IMG/VR virus record: IMGVR_UViG_3300009081_000030 | Location: 1 to 32,302 of that record | Length of the DNA stretch: 32,302 nt | Strand: one strand, 5' to 3' | DNA from: a virus | Translations under genes and position numbers: made by a program | Shown here: one piece after another, positions 8,501 to 16,384 of the stretch | Numbering within the stretch: position 1 is the first letter of the stretch | Layout of the letters: each line of letters begins with the position of its first letter | Notes under the pieces: model-generated | Database searches by the model: none | Told to the model about the DNA's origin: nothing | The model's input: only the letters and a program-made list of their open reading frames with translations

Positions 8501-11500
8501 CCCATGCCGCGCGCGGCGAGATCCTCCTTGTCGAGCGCAATGTCGTACGCCCGCTGGGCGTCCCTGAACCGCAGCTCGGCATCGCGCAACGACAGACGCA
8601 CGGGCTCGCGCCCCATCTCCTCCAGCGCTTCGGTCTCGATACGCCCCGTCTGCCGCTCGGCGGTCCGACCCGTCAGATCCTCCAGGTTCGTCTGCAGCCG
8701 CGCGACCTTCGCCTCGGCAGCCTGCACCGCGGCCGTGCCCGGCCCGCGCCCCTCAGCCTCCAGCTTTTCCAACCCCGCCAGGTCGCGCTCGGCGTTGCGC
8801 AGCGCGATCTCGGCGCGGTCGGCTGCTGCCGTCCCGGCCACCGGGCGCAACGGACGAGCGCCCACCTCGGCCGCGACCTTGCGCTCCGTGGCGAGCGCCT
8901 TGTCGGCGTTGTCCATCTGCTCGAGGAAAACCTCGAGATCGACGCGGCGGTGTTTGGGCACCGCGCTCAGATCCGCAGTAGTTAGCCGCTCCAGCGTGGC
9001 CAGCGCGGCATCCTGGTGACCCTCGTAATTGCGCGAGGCCATCCACGCCTTCTGCTCGGGCGACAGCGGCTCGCCCTGCAAGCGCTCGAGGTGATCCTCC
9101 AGCGACTTGAGCCGCGCGCGGCGGTCCGTCGTCCGCTCGGCGGCGGCCGACAACCCGTTGAGCACCTGCTTGACCTCGTCAGGCGTGGGATCGATCGGCA
9201 CCTCCTGGCGGATCACCTTCTCGCGCATCGTGCGGATCCTGGCGGCGTCCTCGTCTGCCGCTCGCAACGCATCGGACGCGTCCGGCGCCAGCGCCGTCCC
9301 CGGTGATGGCGTCGTACGCGCCAATCCACCGGTCGGCGCACCCATGGCGAAGCCCACCTCAGCCTCGGCCGGCAGCCGCGAGCGAACCGCGGCCTGGACG
9401 GCGGGCGAATCCGCCGCCCGAAAGGCGCCCTGCGTGCCCAGCGCGCCGCTGATGCCACCGCCCAGACCGCCGGCCAATTGCGCACCCGTCTGCGCCCACT
9501 CCGGCCAGCCGGCCTCCTGCGCCTTCTCGAGCGCGAGCTCGGAGCCGATCGCACCACCGGCGAGCTCGGCCGTGCCCTGCGCGATCGTGCGCAGCAGGGA
9601 GCCCTGGCCGGCGGTCAGCGCCGAGAGCAGGACGTTCGCCGGCGTCACCTGCGCCACCGTGTTGCGAACAAACCGCTCCTGCCCTGGATCAGGATCCCAG
9701 CCGGCCGCCTTCGCGGCATCGACCACCCGTCCTGAGAGCGCCTGCCCGGCGGCCACGTCCGCGCCGTACAACTGGCCGGGCGCTCGGCTGATCTGCTCGC
9801 TCGATTGGATGACCGACTCGCCAACCTGCTCGACGGGGTTGTACGGCCGGTCCTGCAGCCCCAGGCGCTCCTGCTCGGCCTGGCCGCGCAGCTCGTCGGC
9901 GATCCGCTGCTGCTCGCCCAGGCCGGTCGTCAGCGGCTCGGTCACTTCGGCCACCCGATCGATCGCCTGGTCGAGCTGGCGAACCACGATGTCCCCGAGA
10001 TCCTGCGCCCGCGTGCCCAGCGTCGAGACCGGCTCCCTGACCTTGTCCACGACCTCGCCGCCCAACTGCTGGATCTCCTGAACCGCGCTGTCCTTCTGTC
10101 GACCTATCCAGTCCAGCGGGTTGGTATCCATGCCCGCGATGCTCTGGGCCGCCACGCTCGGGTTATCGGCGATCAGCGCCCCCTGCATCACCCCGCCGCC
10201 CAGCGCGGCCTCCATCTGGGCCGCGCTCATCCAGTCCGAGCCGCCCCGCAGATCCGTCCCGCTCGAGCCGACGTGGTACTTGCCCGTCTTGGCGTCGTAG
10301 TCATCGATCGTGAAGTAGTGCTTGCTGGTGCTGATGGTGACCGGGTTGCCCGTCTGCGCCTCCTGGGTGACGCGATTCCAGTCGCGGCCCATGACCAGAT
10401 CGACCGGGATCCCCAGCTTCTCCATGAGTTTGTGCTCGGAGGCGATGCCGGCCATGCCCTGCGCCGCCGTCCAGCCCACCGTCTTGGCCAGATCGACGGC
10501 TTCGCGGAGCGTCGGGTTGCGCCCGAAGCGCTGCGCAAAGCGAACCGCGGCGGCCGGCCCGCACGCCGCGGCTGCTTCGCCCGCGCTGAGCGCGGCGTCT
10601 CCAAACTGGCTGATCTGCCCCAGCGCACCGGTCGCCGCCTGCTGCGCGCCCGCGACCACGTCGCCCGCGCCCTTCTTGGCGCGATCGACGGCCTGCTCGA
10701 ACAGACCGGGCTGGTCGGGCACGCTCTTGTCGATACCGGAAAACCCGGTGATGCCCTTGGCCGCGGCCCCGTACCAGGCGCCCCAGCCGCTCTTCTTGGC
10801 ACGATCCAGCGCGTAGTCGACCGACGCTTCCCAGCCCCTGGGATCGCCGGGGGCGAAGCCGGTCTCCGCCGTGAAGCTGTTGCCCATGCCCGCTACGTTG
10901 CCGAGGTGCTCGTAGCCCTTGCCGCCGTAGTGCAACTGGAACGGATACCATGACGAGCCCGTCTTGAACGTGCCCCGCCGCGCGGCTTCCATCCCGCCCT
11001 CGGAGTTGGCTACCGTGAGCGCCGTCTGCGGATCGATCCCGCGCACCTGGGCAGCACGCGTGATGTAGGCCCGCACCTCATCGGGTGACGGGTTCGGGTT
11101 GACCCCGCCCGCCTGCGCTGGCGGCGGCGCCGCTGCGGCAGGCCCGGTGACGCCCGCGCGGGCGGCGCGCGACGGCGGCTCGAGATCGCGCGTCGGCACG
11201 AGGTCCGGCCGCACGGCGGGTGGTCGCTCGGGCGGCGTGATCACCTGCTGCAGCGCGGCGCGGGCACGAGCGCCCTGGTCGCCCACGCCGCTGTTGAACG
11301 CCTCGATAAAGGCCCCGACATCGCCGCCGCGAGCCTGGACCGCCTGCAGCGCCGAGCTCAGCGGCGACGGACCGGCCCGCTGCGCCTCGACCACGGGCGG
11401 AGGTGGAGTCGCCACCGCAACCGGAGACTGCACCTCCGGCGGCGATGGCGGCGTGACCACCGGCGGCGGTTCCACCGGCGGCGGTTCCACCGGCGGCGGT

Positions 11501-11727
11501 TCCACCGCAGCCGGTTCCAGCGGCGCGACGACGGCCGGTGCCGCTTGCGGCTCGGGCTGGTCGAACGGATTGATCTGACCAACGACTTCCTGCAGCCCGG
11601 CCACCTTCTCCTCGAGCGCCGACTGCAGGGTGAAGCCCTGCATCTTTTCGTCGAGCTGCCGCTGGAGCTCCCGACGCTGGTAGTCGGTCCAGCTATTGAG
11701 GTCGATGTCGGGTAATAAAAAACTCAC
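5545..11727 (-). CDS. Giant ejection-type virion protein: lysozyme-like, C39-like peptidase and LPD38-like parts, 2060 aa
   Basis: GTG start in a GTGA overlap with the upstream stop. Order: N-terminal helix; Pro-rich linker with three exact VEPPP units (about 75-91); lysozyme or lytic-transglycosylase-like domain about 214-335 with E243 in NSEGG as candidate catalyst; papain/C39-like domain about 385-525 with C389 in ACGPAAA and H470 in SKHYFTIDDYD; long charged coiled-coil region about 850-1230; a conserved-looking region from about 1260 (FLEDHFPHYVHTD); and near 1590-1680 a segment (EEAPRLGAFARAERLGLS, then FDAGG and MPFLNATTQ) resembling the large polyvalent-protein-associated domain LPD38. 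Several hydrophobic helices occur in the C-terminal third. The family parallel is injected virion proteins such as T7 gp16 or phage polyvalent proteins. Proposed job: cut peptidoglycan and extend the DNA path at infection. A tape-measure role is the alternative. Confidence 0.85.
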   Translation of the reverse strand: MSFLLPDIDLNSWTDYQRRELQRQLDEKMQGFTLQSALEEKVAGLQEVVGQINPFDQPEPQAAPAVVAPLEPAAVEPPPVEPPPVEPPPVVTPPSPPEVQSPVAVATPPPPVVEAQRAGPSPLSSALQAVQARGGDVGAFIEAFNSGVGDQGARARAALQQVITPPERPPAVRPDLVPTRDLEPPSRAARAGVTGPAAAAPPPAQAGGVNPNPSPDEVRAYITRAAQVRGIDPQTALTVANSEGGMEAARRGTFKTGSSWYPFQLHYGGKGYEHLGNVAGMGNSFTAETGFAPGDPRGWEASVDYALDRAKKSGWGAWYGAAAKGITGFSGIDKSVPDQPGLFEQAVDRAKKGAGDVVAGAQQAATGALGQISQFGDAALSAGEAAAACGPAAAVRFAQRFGRNPTLREAVDLAKTVGWTAAQGMAGIASEHKLMEKLGIPVDLVMGRDWNRVTQEAQTGNPVTISTSKHYFTIDDYDAKTGKYHVGSSGTDLRGGSDWMSAAQMEAALGGGVMQGALIADNPSVAAQSIAGMDTNPLDWIGRQKDSAVQEIQQLGGEVVDKVREPVSTLGTRAQDLGDIVVRQLDQAIDRVAEVTEPLTTGLGEQQRIADELRGQAEQERLGLQDRPYNPVEQVGESVIQSSEQISRAPGQLYGADVAAGQALSGRVVDAAKAAGWDPDPGQERFVRNTVAQVTPANVLLSALTAGQGSLLRTIAQGTAELAGGAIGSELALEKAQEAGWPEWAQTGAQLAGGLGGGISGALGTQGAFRAADSPAVQAAVRSRLPAEAEVGFAMGAPTGGLARTTPSPGTALAPDASDALRAADEDAARIRTMREKVIRQEVPIDPTPDEVKQVLNGLSAAAERTTDRRARLKSLEDHLERLQGEPLSPEQKAWMASRNYEGHQDAALATLERLTTADLSAVPKHRRVDLEVFLEQMDNADKALATERKVAAEVGARPLRPVAGTAAADRAEIALRNAERDLAGLEKLEAEGRGPGTAAVQAAEAKVARLQTNLEDLTGRTAERQTGRIETEALEEMGREPVRLSLRDAELRFRDAQRAYDIALDKEDLAARGMGPLPDPVRLRAAERELDRAEWQLMKAEESAGAASEARQTRIGERAEADIARIEERGPVETPAMARAARDVQYAERDLARAQRNVEARGAAAQQDVVARAQTRLDRAMEHLQAETAAAEAARAERAAAAGQAAFGARKFSGGGTGQAPDAVREATRQRVGDDDFALLEKAAESVWASSRHWRDRLARAGVIGETQRQFLEDHFPHYVHTDILDDMSQEAIDSLPQGGKSFSVGSNGIQRLSVQGTERARMNPTSSMVDMATRAEGLAQRNEIMRTVAGWSKTPGMDLFIKPLKAGEKPPKGYVTMSYMDGENGKQSIAVVEGLEGTLDLSKPNAGILGMFLSGASLPLRAGATALRPGFIAFNGTNDLLWSLYRFAVDAPLPVEGAKARRDLAKGLAVVFGPDASLTERRTALKNVAVGERADWGERAASLGDLMTGYRAQLPRRLGGDPELVQRAREAGATVGGPRTRYENPDAIARELMGDRVWVRPIRTQKDVTTALKDSWGAATDVAGLFWSRPLNVVGKPIEEAPRLGAFARAERLGLSPAEAAFAKRTQTADFDAGGAWTKQMNNLMPFLNATTQAAAEFGALTKKNPRASAVAQGVIIGTIVASEIYNRAISQEDHRDVSRHLRDHGLALLDPREPEGEGKRGLAFVPLRGGVGMLVPLIREVMGRMYGDNPRTWERLALEVFGTLSPVEPEMGGLASLVPPPAKTALELSGNYDYFRDQPIVSESMQGLPPTWQYNERTSQAARHLSASGLPGVSQKPPLAIDYAIRAISPGPGEAALGLADEIITRTGNALPERPAKGVPGARDIPLVGGIAGRFLRTAGEEQRSEAYARADEIMDINRQKMLADVENSAVFKAATPDAQQSMLRSFEAELEAQAQDIAGVEPKDRDLGLPEKYVGVEDPKLQRQIDQARSKYDAWKQDPARAPEPSDDEIVLALTYGKTINPLYRIESQEFEDQKAEIRYEVQRALAAERDKRVKR
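11461..11505. repeat. Three exact 15-bp tandem repeats (coding)
   Basis: The unit cggcggcggttccac is repeated three times without change and encodes VEPPP on the minus strand in the proline-rich linker of the 2060-aa protein. Exact in-frame repeats allow length change by slippage without frameshift. Confidence 0.9.
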
Positions 11728-12884
11728 CGCAGTCGGAACGTCCCCGCGGTCGGCGCGTTGGCCGCGTACTTGGGCAGCGCCTGGTTGCGCAGCGCCTCCA
11801 CGTCAGGCTTGTGCCAGCCCTGCGCCTCGTACTGGCCCAGCAGCATCTCCTTCTGCGACGGCGCCAGGTTGTTCCACGACTGCGGCGCGATCTGGTTGGG
11901 CGCCGGCAGGTTGGTCTGCATCGCCTGCTGGTACTGGTTCTGGGCACCGCCCCACATGTTGGTGCCCTTGCCCTGAGCGTTCAGCATCTGCTCCTGCTGG
12001 CCCATGGTGTTCGTGCCACCACCCGTCCATGGCAACGCTTCCCGCTGTGCCTGCTGGGCGTACGCCTGCGGGTTGGTCTGACCCTGCAGCATCGCCTGCG
12101 TCTGCTGTGCCGCGCTGGCCTGCGGATACTGGTACTGGTTGGTGTACTGCGGCTGCTGGGCGTACATGCCCGCGCTGTTCTGGTTGTACACATTGGGCAT
12201 GCCGAGCTGGCCGCCGCTCTGGCCGTAGTACGCCTGACCCGTCACGTCGCCCATCATCGACTGCAGGCTGGCGGCCTGCGGCTGGTAGCCCGTGGTGGCG
12301 CCGCCACCGGGCACGTACTGGCCCATGGCCGCGCCGACGAGGTCGCGCATGCCGCCCGGCGTACTGCCCAGCACCTGCTGGTACTTGACCCAGTCGGCCG
12401 GGCCGCGCAGGCCCGCCAGCAACGACAGGTACTGCTGCGCCTGACTCTGCTGCTGAGCCTGGGCGGCGCGCTGCTCCTGCTGGGTCCGCTGCGCCTGGGT
12501 GAACTCCTGCTCGAGCTGGGCGGCGGTCTTGGTCCCGGCGGCCGGGACAGCCCCCGGCCCGTAGTACTGGCCGAACTGCCCGGCGGTGTCGAACGCTTGC
12601 TGGTACGTCTGCTGCTTGGAGGCGAGCGTCTCCTGCCCCTGCTGCGGCGCACCCCACACGCCGAACGCCTCGGCCCCGTACTGCAGCGCGGCCTGGGTGG
12701 GCATGCCCTCGAACGTGCCGGTGAGCCCGGCCCGGTCCATCGTCTCTTTCCAGGCTTGCTGGGCTTTCTTGAACGCCAGGTCCGCGCGCCCCAGCTCCAG
12801 CATGCCCTGGTTGTAGGCAGCCTGCGCGTTGTCATTTGCAGACTGACGTGCGCTGTCGGCTTCCCACTGGTTCAACTCAGCCAT
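11724..12884 (-). CDS. Gln/Tyr-rich virion-module protein, 386 aa
   Basis: ATG start with AAGGAGATGA upstream. Residues 1-60 are helical; 60-150 contain Gln/Ala coiled-coil sequence; about 205-290 is a low-complexity segment rich in Gln, Tyr, Asn, Gly and Pro (for example AQQPQYTNQYQYPQAS). The C-terminal third continues Gln/Asn-rich and ends in a short folded-looking part (LAPSQKEMLLGQYEAQGW). No enzyme motif is visible. The stop overlaps the GTG of the 2060-aa gene, so the two are translationally coupled, which suggests assembly in the same structure. A small ejection protein partner, comparable in position to T7 gp14/gp15, is the favoured inference. Confidence 0.75.
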   Translation of the reverse strand: MAELNQWEADSARQSANDNAQAAYNQGMLELGRADLAFKKAQQAWKETMDRAGLTGTFEGMPTQAALQYGAEAFGVWGAPQQGQETLASKQQTYQQAFDTAGQFGQYYGPGAVPAAGTKTAAQLEQEFTQAQRTQQEQRAAQAQQQSQAQQYLSLLAGLRGPADWVKYQQVLGSTPGGMRDLVGAAMGQYVPGGGATTGYQPQAASLQSMMGDVTGQAYYGQSGGQLGMPNVYNQNSAGMYAQQPQYTNQYQYPQASAAQQTQAMLQGQTNPQAYAQQAQREALPWTGGGTNTMGQQEQMLNAQGKGTNMWGGAQNQYQQAMQTNLPAPNQIAPQSWNNLAPSQKEMLLGQYEAQGWHKPDVEALRNQALPKYAANAPTAGTFRLR

Positions 12885-12895
12885 GACTCATCTCC

Positions 12896-13432
12896 TTAGC
12901 CTGGGATACGAATCGGCGGCGGCGGTCCTGGTGGCCCCATGCCCCCGACCGGCAGGCCCGCGCCCGGCCCCGCGCCCGGCGGCATCATGGGCATGCCAGG
13001 GGGTGGTCCCGGTGGGCCTGCCGTCGGCCACTCCTCTGGCACCTCGACCTCCGGGACCGGCGCGGGCTTCAATTGCGGGTACGCCCTGAGCACCGCCTGG
13101 TACACGTGGCCGAAGCCCTCCGCGCCCAGCCGCGCGATCTCCTGCTGCCGCCCCTGCTGGTTCGGCGACCCGTCCGGGTTGAAGAGCTGGTTCTTGTAGA
13201 ACTCGAGCTTCTGCTGCTCGGAGATCTGCGCCGAAAACGGCGCCCTGGCCGGACTGAACGCCAGCGCCACCTCCGTCGCGGTCTTGTCGATCCACAACGC
13301 CAGGTCGTTGGCCACGTCATCCAACAGACTCGTGCCGCGCGACGGCGCCCGCCGCATCCCCAGCGCGGCGCCGTTCTTCGGCGCCTGCGGCACCTCCGGC
13401 GTGTCTTCGGCCGACTCGTACGGCATGGTCAT
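12896..13432 (-). CDS. Virion-module protein with disordered Pro/Gly tail, 178 aa
   Basis: ATG start inside an ATGA overlap with the 36-aa gene. Residues 35-120 look folded and helical (SLLDDVANDLALWIDK, then EIARLGAEGFGHVYQAVLRAYPQ). From about residue 124 the protein is almost only Pro, Gly, Met and Ala, much like the tail of the portal protein immediately upstream. A shared tail type in adjacent genes may reflect duplication or a common packing role inside the portal vestibule. Function unknown. Confidence 0.7.
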   Translation of the reverse strand: MTMPYESAEDTPEVPQAPKNGAALGMRRAPSRGTSLLDDVANDLALWIDKTATEVALAFSPARAPFSAQISEQQKLEFYKNQLFNPDGSPNQQGRQQEIARLGAEGFGHVYQAVLRAYPQLKPAPVPEVEVPEEWPTAGPPGPPPGMPMMPPGAGPGAGLPVGGMGPPGPPPPIRIPG

Positions 13433-13539
13433 GCGTCACGCCACGTCAGGTGCCGCTCAAAGTTCGGACACCCCCTGAACGCCCGCCAGAACAGCGGCGC
13501 GCGCGACGAAAACCACCAGCGGCGACGAGCAAACCTCAT
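13429..13539 (-). CDS. 36-aa Arg/Trp-rich microprotein between portal and next gene
   Basis: ATG at 13539-13537 overlaps the portal stop (ATGA) and its own stop overlaps the next ATG (ATGA), the same coupling as the larger genes. The product is strongly basic with four Trp, and contains FRGCPNFERHL. That motif closely matches FRGACPNLERTL in the C-terminal part of the TerL in this window (about residues 385-396), and the DNA is also alike (near 13453-13480 and 16545-16573, with one Ala codon missing). It may be a tiny packaging-associated protein or a remnant of a terminase C-terminus. Short length limits confidence. Confidence 0.5.
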   Translation of the reverse strand: MRFARRRWWFSSRAPLFWRAFRGCPNFERHLTWRDA

Positions 13540-15653
13540 GACAACGGCATCGCATTCCCCGGCGTGCCCGGCACCACCGGCGCCCCCGGAATCCCGCCCG
13601 GCGGCATGGCTCCGCCGCCACCACCCGGCGGCGGCGGAGGCGCGATCGGCATGCCCGCGCCCAGACTCGGCACTGGATTCGGCGGCATGCCGCCCGGCCC
13701 CGGCACCGGCGGCGTGCCCGGCGTGCCGCCCGGTACGCCCGCGGCGCCCACGCCCGCCATCTCCTCCGGACTGGGCAGCCCGGCCTGCTCCATCCGCGCG
13801 CTCCTGATCGTGGCGATCTTCTGGAAAATCGCGTTCTTCAATTCGGCCTGGATCTCCTGGCTGTTCTTCAGGTCGTGCAGCAGCCAGCTCTTCTCCACCT
13901 CGTCGGGATTGCCACCCGCGTCTTCAACAGCATCTTCGTATGTAATGAGTTTGAGTTGCATTTTTTCGCCAATTGCCCTGATCTGGACAATTTCGTTAGA
14001 GGGAGTACTTGGATCTAATCTCGCCTCGTAGCGATGCACGCCTTTCAGATCGTCCGGCCCGACGCCCAGCCAGGCTGCTTTTGACTGACCGCCGATGGTC
14101 TTCTTGCCCTTCTTGGCCTCGATCTCGCCCCAGGCATAGACCTTCTCGCCCACCCGGCGCTCGATGATCCAGCTCTCGAACCCCACGCGGTCGCCCAGCG
14201 CCACCTGGGCGTTGCTCACGATCGGATCCCAGCCCAGCCGCGCCAGATACGCCGCCTGGTTCAGCGCGTACCCGCTCTGATCCGAGGCCACCACGCCCTG
14301 GATCACGCTCGGCAGCGCGAGCTCCAGCATCTCCCTGATGCCCGCCACCAGCTTGTCCGCGTCGGCGCCACTCCGCGGCTGGTCGATGGGACTCACATCA
14401 AAAGGAAACAGCTTGCCCGGCTCGACCGTGCTCGCCTTCGCGGTCTCCCGCCCATCGTTGCCGTACGGCATCGCCGCCAACCCCGGAATCACCCCCGGCG
14501 GCGTGGTTTTCTTAAAGGCCGGGTACGCCGTCATGTACGCCGCCTGGCCCTGCATCGTCAGCAAGCTGTCCAACAATGGAAACAGCCTGAGAAACCCGAA
14601 CAGAATGCTCAACCCCGCCCGCTCCGGCAACCTGCTCGCGCTGGTAATGCCCAGCGCGTGGAAGTACGGGCCCCGCAGCGTCTTCAGGATCGGGTCGCCG
14701 TACGAGTGCTTCAGCACGCGGCACAATGCGCCCTCGCCCAGCGACCCGCCCTTGTGCCGCTGGTTCGGCCCCTGGAGCAGGATCACCTGCACCTTGTGAT
14801 CCCACGCCTCGATGCACCTGATCGTGTTGGCCGTGCCGCGCATCACGTGCGACCACTCGGCTCGCGCCAGCCCCGCCGCACGCGGGTCCAGCTCCGCCCA
14901 GTTCTTCGGCGGCACCACGTTGCCGCTCGAATCCAGCCCCGCCCCGAACCGCTCGAGCGCGTCCATGTACGGCAGATCCTTGATCTCGACCACGCTGCTC
15001 AGCCCGTTCTCGTTCTTCGTGTAATAGAACGTCTCGGGCGGCACGTCCGTGGTCGTGATCGGGTACGGCAGACTCAGCTTGTAGTCTTCCGTTTTCGAGT
15101 GATACACCCGGTCCTGCGCGTCCTGGTCGTCCTCGTACTCCTCCTTCAGCTCCTTCTCCAGCTCCTTCGACTTCTCGTCGTACTCGCCCCACGCCGTCTT
15201 GCAGCGCTCGACCGTCTTCAGGATCCCCTCGCCCTTGCACACCAGGCTGTTCATGAACAACCTGAGCAGCGCCCGCTTCGACTCCTGCTCCTGCCGCTTC
15301 CAGCTCGCCTCGAAAAACTGCTCCCGCAGCGTCGAGTTCTGCTGGTACACGTCGCCAAAGCCGATCGGCTTGAAGACCACGCTCATGGGGTTCACGCTCA
15401 GCGCCGCCGTCACCGTGTTGGCAATATGCAGCGCCAGCGGACTGCGAACCTCCACTGCCGTCTTGCGATACGCCTCCGGAATCTCCACCGGCAGCTCGCC
15501 AAACAAAATGGCGTCGATATCCCGATACAGCTCGTCGCGGTCCGAGAACTGCCGCTTCAAGTCCTGGGCGAGCTCCATCGTCGCCCGCTCCATCGCATCC
15601 TCGTCCGACGCCTTCGCCCCCCACCCGCTCGGCGGGCTCGAGTCCATGCTCAC
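13536..15653 (-). CDS. Portal protein, about 705 aa
   Basis: The frame is open from a GTG at 15668, but the GTG at 15653-15651 forms a GTGA overlap with the upstream stop and an ATG follows at 15647; the true start is one of these. The N-terminal half has the portal pattern: helices around RKTAVEVRSPLALHIANTV, a long charged clip/stem coiled coil (EYDEKSKELEKELKEEYEDD), and PYPITTTDVPPETFYYTKNENG. The C-terminal half includes crown-type helices (SNEIVQIRAIGEKMQLKLI). The last 80 residues are Pro/Gly-rich and disordered. Length is near long podoviral portals such as P22. It follows the terminase genes, as expected. The portal ring is the DNA entry and exit channel. Confidence 0.88.
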   Translation of the reverse strand: MSMDSSPPSGWGAKASDEDAMERATMELAQDLKRQFSDRDELYRDIDAILFGELPVEIPEAYRKTAVEVRSPLALHIANTVTAALSVNPMSVVFKPIGFGDVYQQNSTLREQFFEASWKRQEQESKRALLRLFMNSLVCKGEGILKTVERCKTAWGEYDEKSKELEKELKEEYEDDQDAQDRVYHSKTEDYKLSLPYPITTTDVPPETFYYTKNENGLSSVVEIKDLPYMDALERFGAGLDSSGNVVPPKNWAELDPRAAGLARAEWSHVMRGTANTIRCIEAWDHKVQVILLQGPNQRHKGGSLGEGALCRVLKHSYGDPILKTLRGPYFHALGITSASRLPERAGLSILFGFLRLFPLLDSLLTMQGQAAYMTAYPAFKKTTPPGVIPGLAAMPYGNDGRETAKASTVEPGKLFPFDVSPIDQPRSGADADKLVAGIREMLELALPSVIQGVVASDQSGYALNQAAYLARLGWDPIVSNAQVALGDRVGFESWIIERRVGEKVYAWGEIEAKKGKKTIGGQSKAAWLGVGPDDLKGVHRYEARLDPSTPSNEIVQIRAIGEKMQLKLITYEDAVEDAGGNPDEVEKSWLLHDLKNSQEIQAELKNAIFQKIATIRSARMEQAGLPSPEEMAGVGAAGVPGGTPGTPPVPGPGGMPPNPVPSLGAGMPIAPPPPPGGGGGAMPPGGIPGAPVVPGTPGNAMPLS

Positions 15654-15871
15654 GCCAGCACCAGCCACTGCGCAGGGATCTCCGCCATCTCAGCCCACTC
15701 TTCTCCAATCTCGGGCTCGCCCACGCCCTTCTGCCGATCCTCCACCCAGCGCGCAATCACCGCCACCGCCAGGAACTTCAGCGGATCCTTCACCGGGTAC
15801 GTGCACGCCTCCGAAAATCGCCACGCGTACGTCCCCACCCGAATCCCCTGCGAGTGATGCGTCGCCGTCAC
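15650..15871 (-). CDS. Hypothetical protein, 73 aa
   Basis: ATG start overlaps the previous stop (ATGA) and its stop overlaps the portal start region. The sequence begins MTATHHSQGIRVG and has a helix-forming centre (PLKFLAVAVIARWVEDRQ) and an acidic C-terminal half (EPEIGEEWAEMAEIP). No membrane segment or metal motif is convincing. Unrecognised; the tight coupling on both sides is the main support. Confidence 0.6.
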   Translation of the reverse strand: MTATHHSQGIRVGTYAWRFSEACTYPVKDPLKFLAVAVIARWVEDRQKGVGEPEIGEEWAEMAEIPAQWLVLA

Positions 15872-16059
15872 GGCCCGTCATGCTCCGGCCACACGGGCCG
15901 CACGTTTCTCAATCGCATCTGCTCGGCCTCGATCCAGTGGACATCATTGGCCGCCGTCGACTCGCTCACCTCGAGCGCGTCCCCGATCTCCCTGAACACG
16001 TATCCCTGCTCCCTGAGCACGAACGCCTGCCGCCGCCGTGCCTTCAGCCCGTCAGCCAC
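15868..16059 (-). CDS. Small helix-turn-helix protein, 63 aa
   Basis: GTG start, overlapping the upstream gene by 8 nt. Residues 8-45 (RRRQAFVLREQGYVFREIGDALEVSESTAANDVHW) read as a helix-turn-helix of the sigma-region-4/transposase type: a helix, a Gly turn, then REIGDALEVSESTA as turn and recognition helix. It sits between terminase and portal, so it may bind phage DNA during packaging or regulate the late operon. No other domain is present. Confidence 0.65.
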   Translation of the reverse strand: MADGLKARRRQAFVLREQGYVFREIGDALEVSESTAANDVHWIEAEQMRLRNVRPVWPEHDGP

Positions 16060-16285
16060 CCGCCAGCCGCTCCTCGAGCAACGCCACCCGCGCTTCCAGC
16101 GCCTCGACCGCTTCCCACGTCGGGTACTCCGCCGACTGCACTACCCCGTTCAGCTTCAGCTCACCCACCACCCATAGCTGCCCGCGGTGCAGCCACAAGC
16201 CGTCCGTCGTCTGCTGCCGCCCATTCACGCTCGCCACGAACGCCTGCGGATTGATCACCCCGTCAATCCCCCACGGTGCAGCCAT
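16052..16285 (-). CDS. Hypothetical protein with C-terminal coiled coil, 77 aa
   Basis: ATG start at 16285. The first 50 residues look beta-rich (AFVASVNGRQQTTDGLWLHRGQLWVVGEL) and the last 20 form a short coiled coil (WEAVEALEARVALLEERL), suitable for oligomerisation. No known family recognised. It belongs to the coupled run between TerL and portal. Confidence 0.6.
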   Translation of the reverse strand: MAAPWGIDGVINPQAFVASVNGRQQTTDGLWLHRGQLWVVGELKLNGVVQSAEYPTWEAVEALEARVALLEERLAGG

Positions 16286-16303
16286 CGCCCGCCTGCGGGT
16301 TGA

Positions 16304-16384
16304 TCACCACAACCCCAGCACCCGCAGCACGATCACGATCAGCACAATCACCACGATCAGGCTGATCAGCGAGTACGCCGTCAC
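16304..16384 (-). CDS. 26-aa single-helix membrane peptide
   Basis: GTG at 16384-16382 overlaps the TerL stop in a GTGA arrangement, and the frame ends at a TGA 26 codons later. The product is nearly all hydrophobic: after VTAYS comes an uninterrupted Leu/Ile/Val stretch of about 15 residues, then R and VLGLW. This is one transmembrane helix with one positive charge near the C-terminal side. A membrane micro-protein directly after a terminase gene could be a lysis or membrane-targeting peptide. The overlap and composition support it; length means a chance frame cannot be excluded. Confidence 0.5.
   Translation of the reverse strand: MTAYSLISLIVVIVLIVIVLRVLGLW

Noticed and set aside
8075-9019. 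314-codon plus-strand Ser/Ala/Arg-rich frame
   Set aside because: Antisense of the coiled-coil region of the 2060-aa gene; composition mirrors it.
11461-11505. Three exact repeats considered as a CRISPR fragment
   Set aside because: No spacers; the 15-bp units are contiguous, in frame and encode a Pro-rich linker. No CRISPR array seen anywhere in the window.
5545-11727. Calling the 2060-aa protein a tail tape measure
   Set aside because: Two enzyme-like domains at the N-terminus and an LPD38-like segment fit ejected virion proteins better, and its position before the capsid gene is not that of a tape measure. Kept as a lesser alternative.
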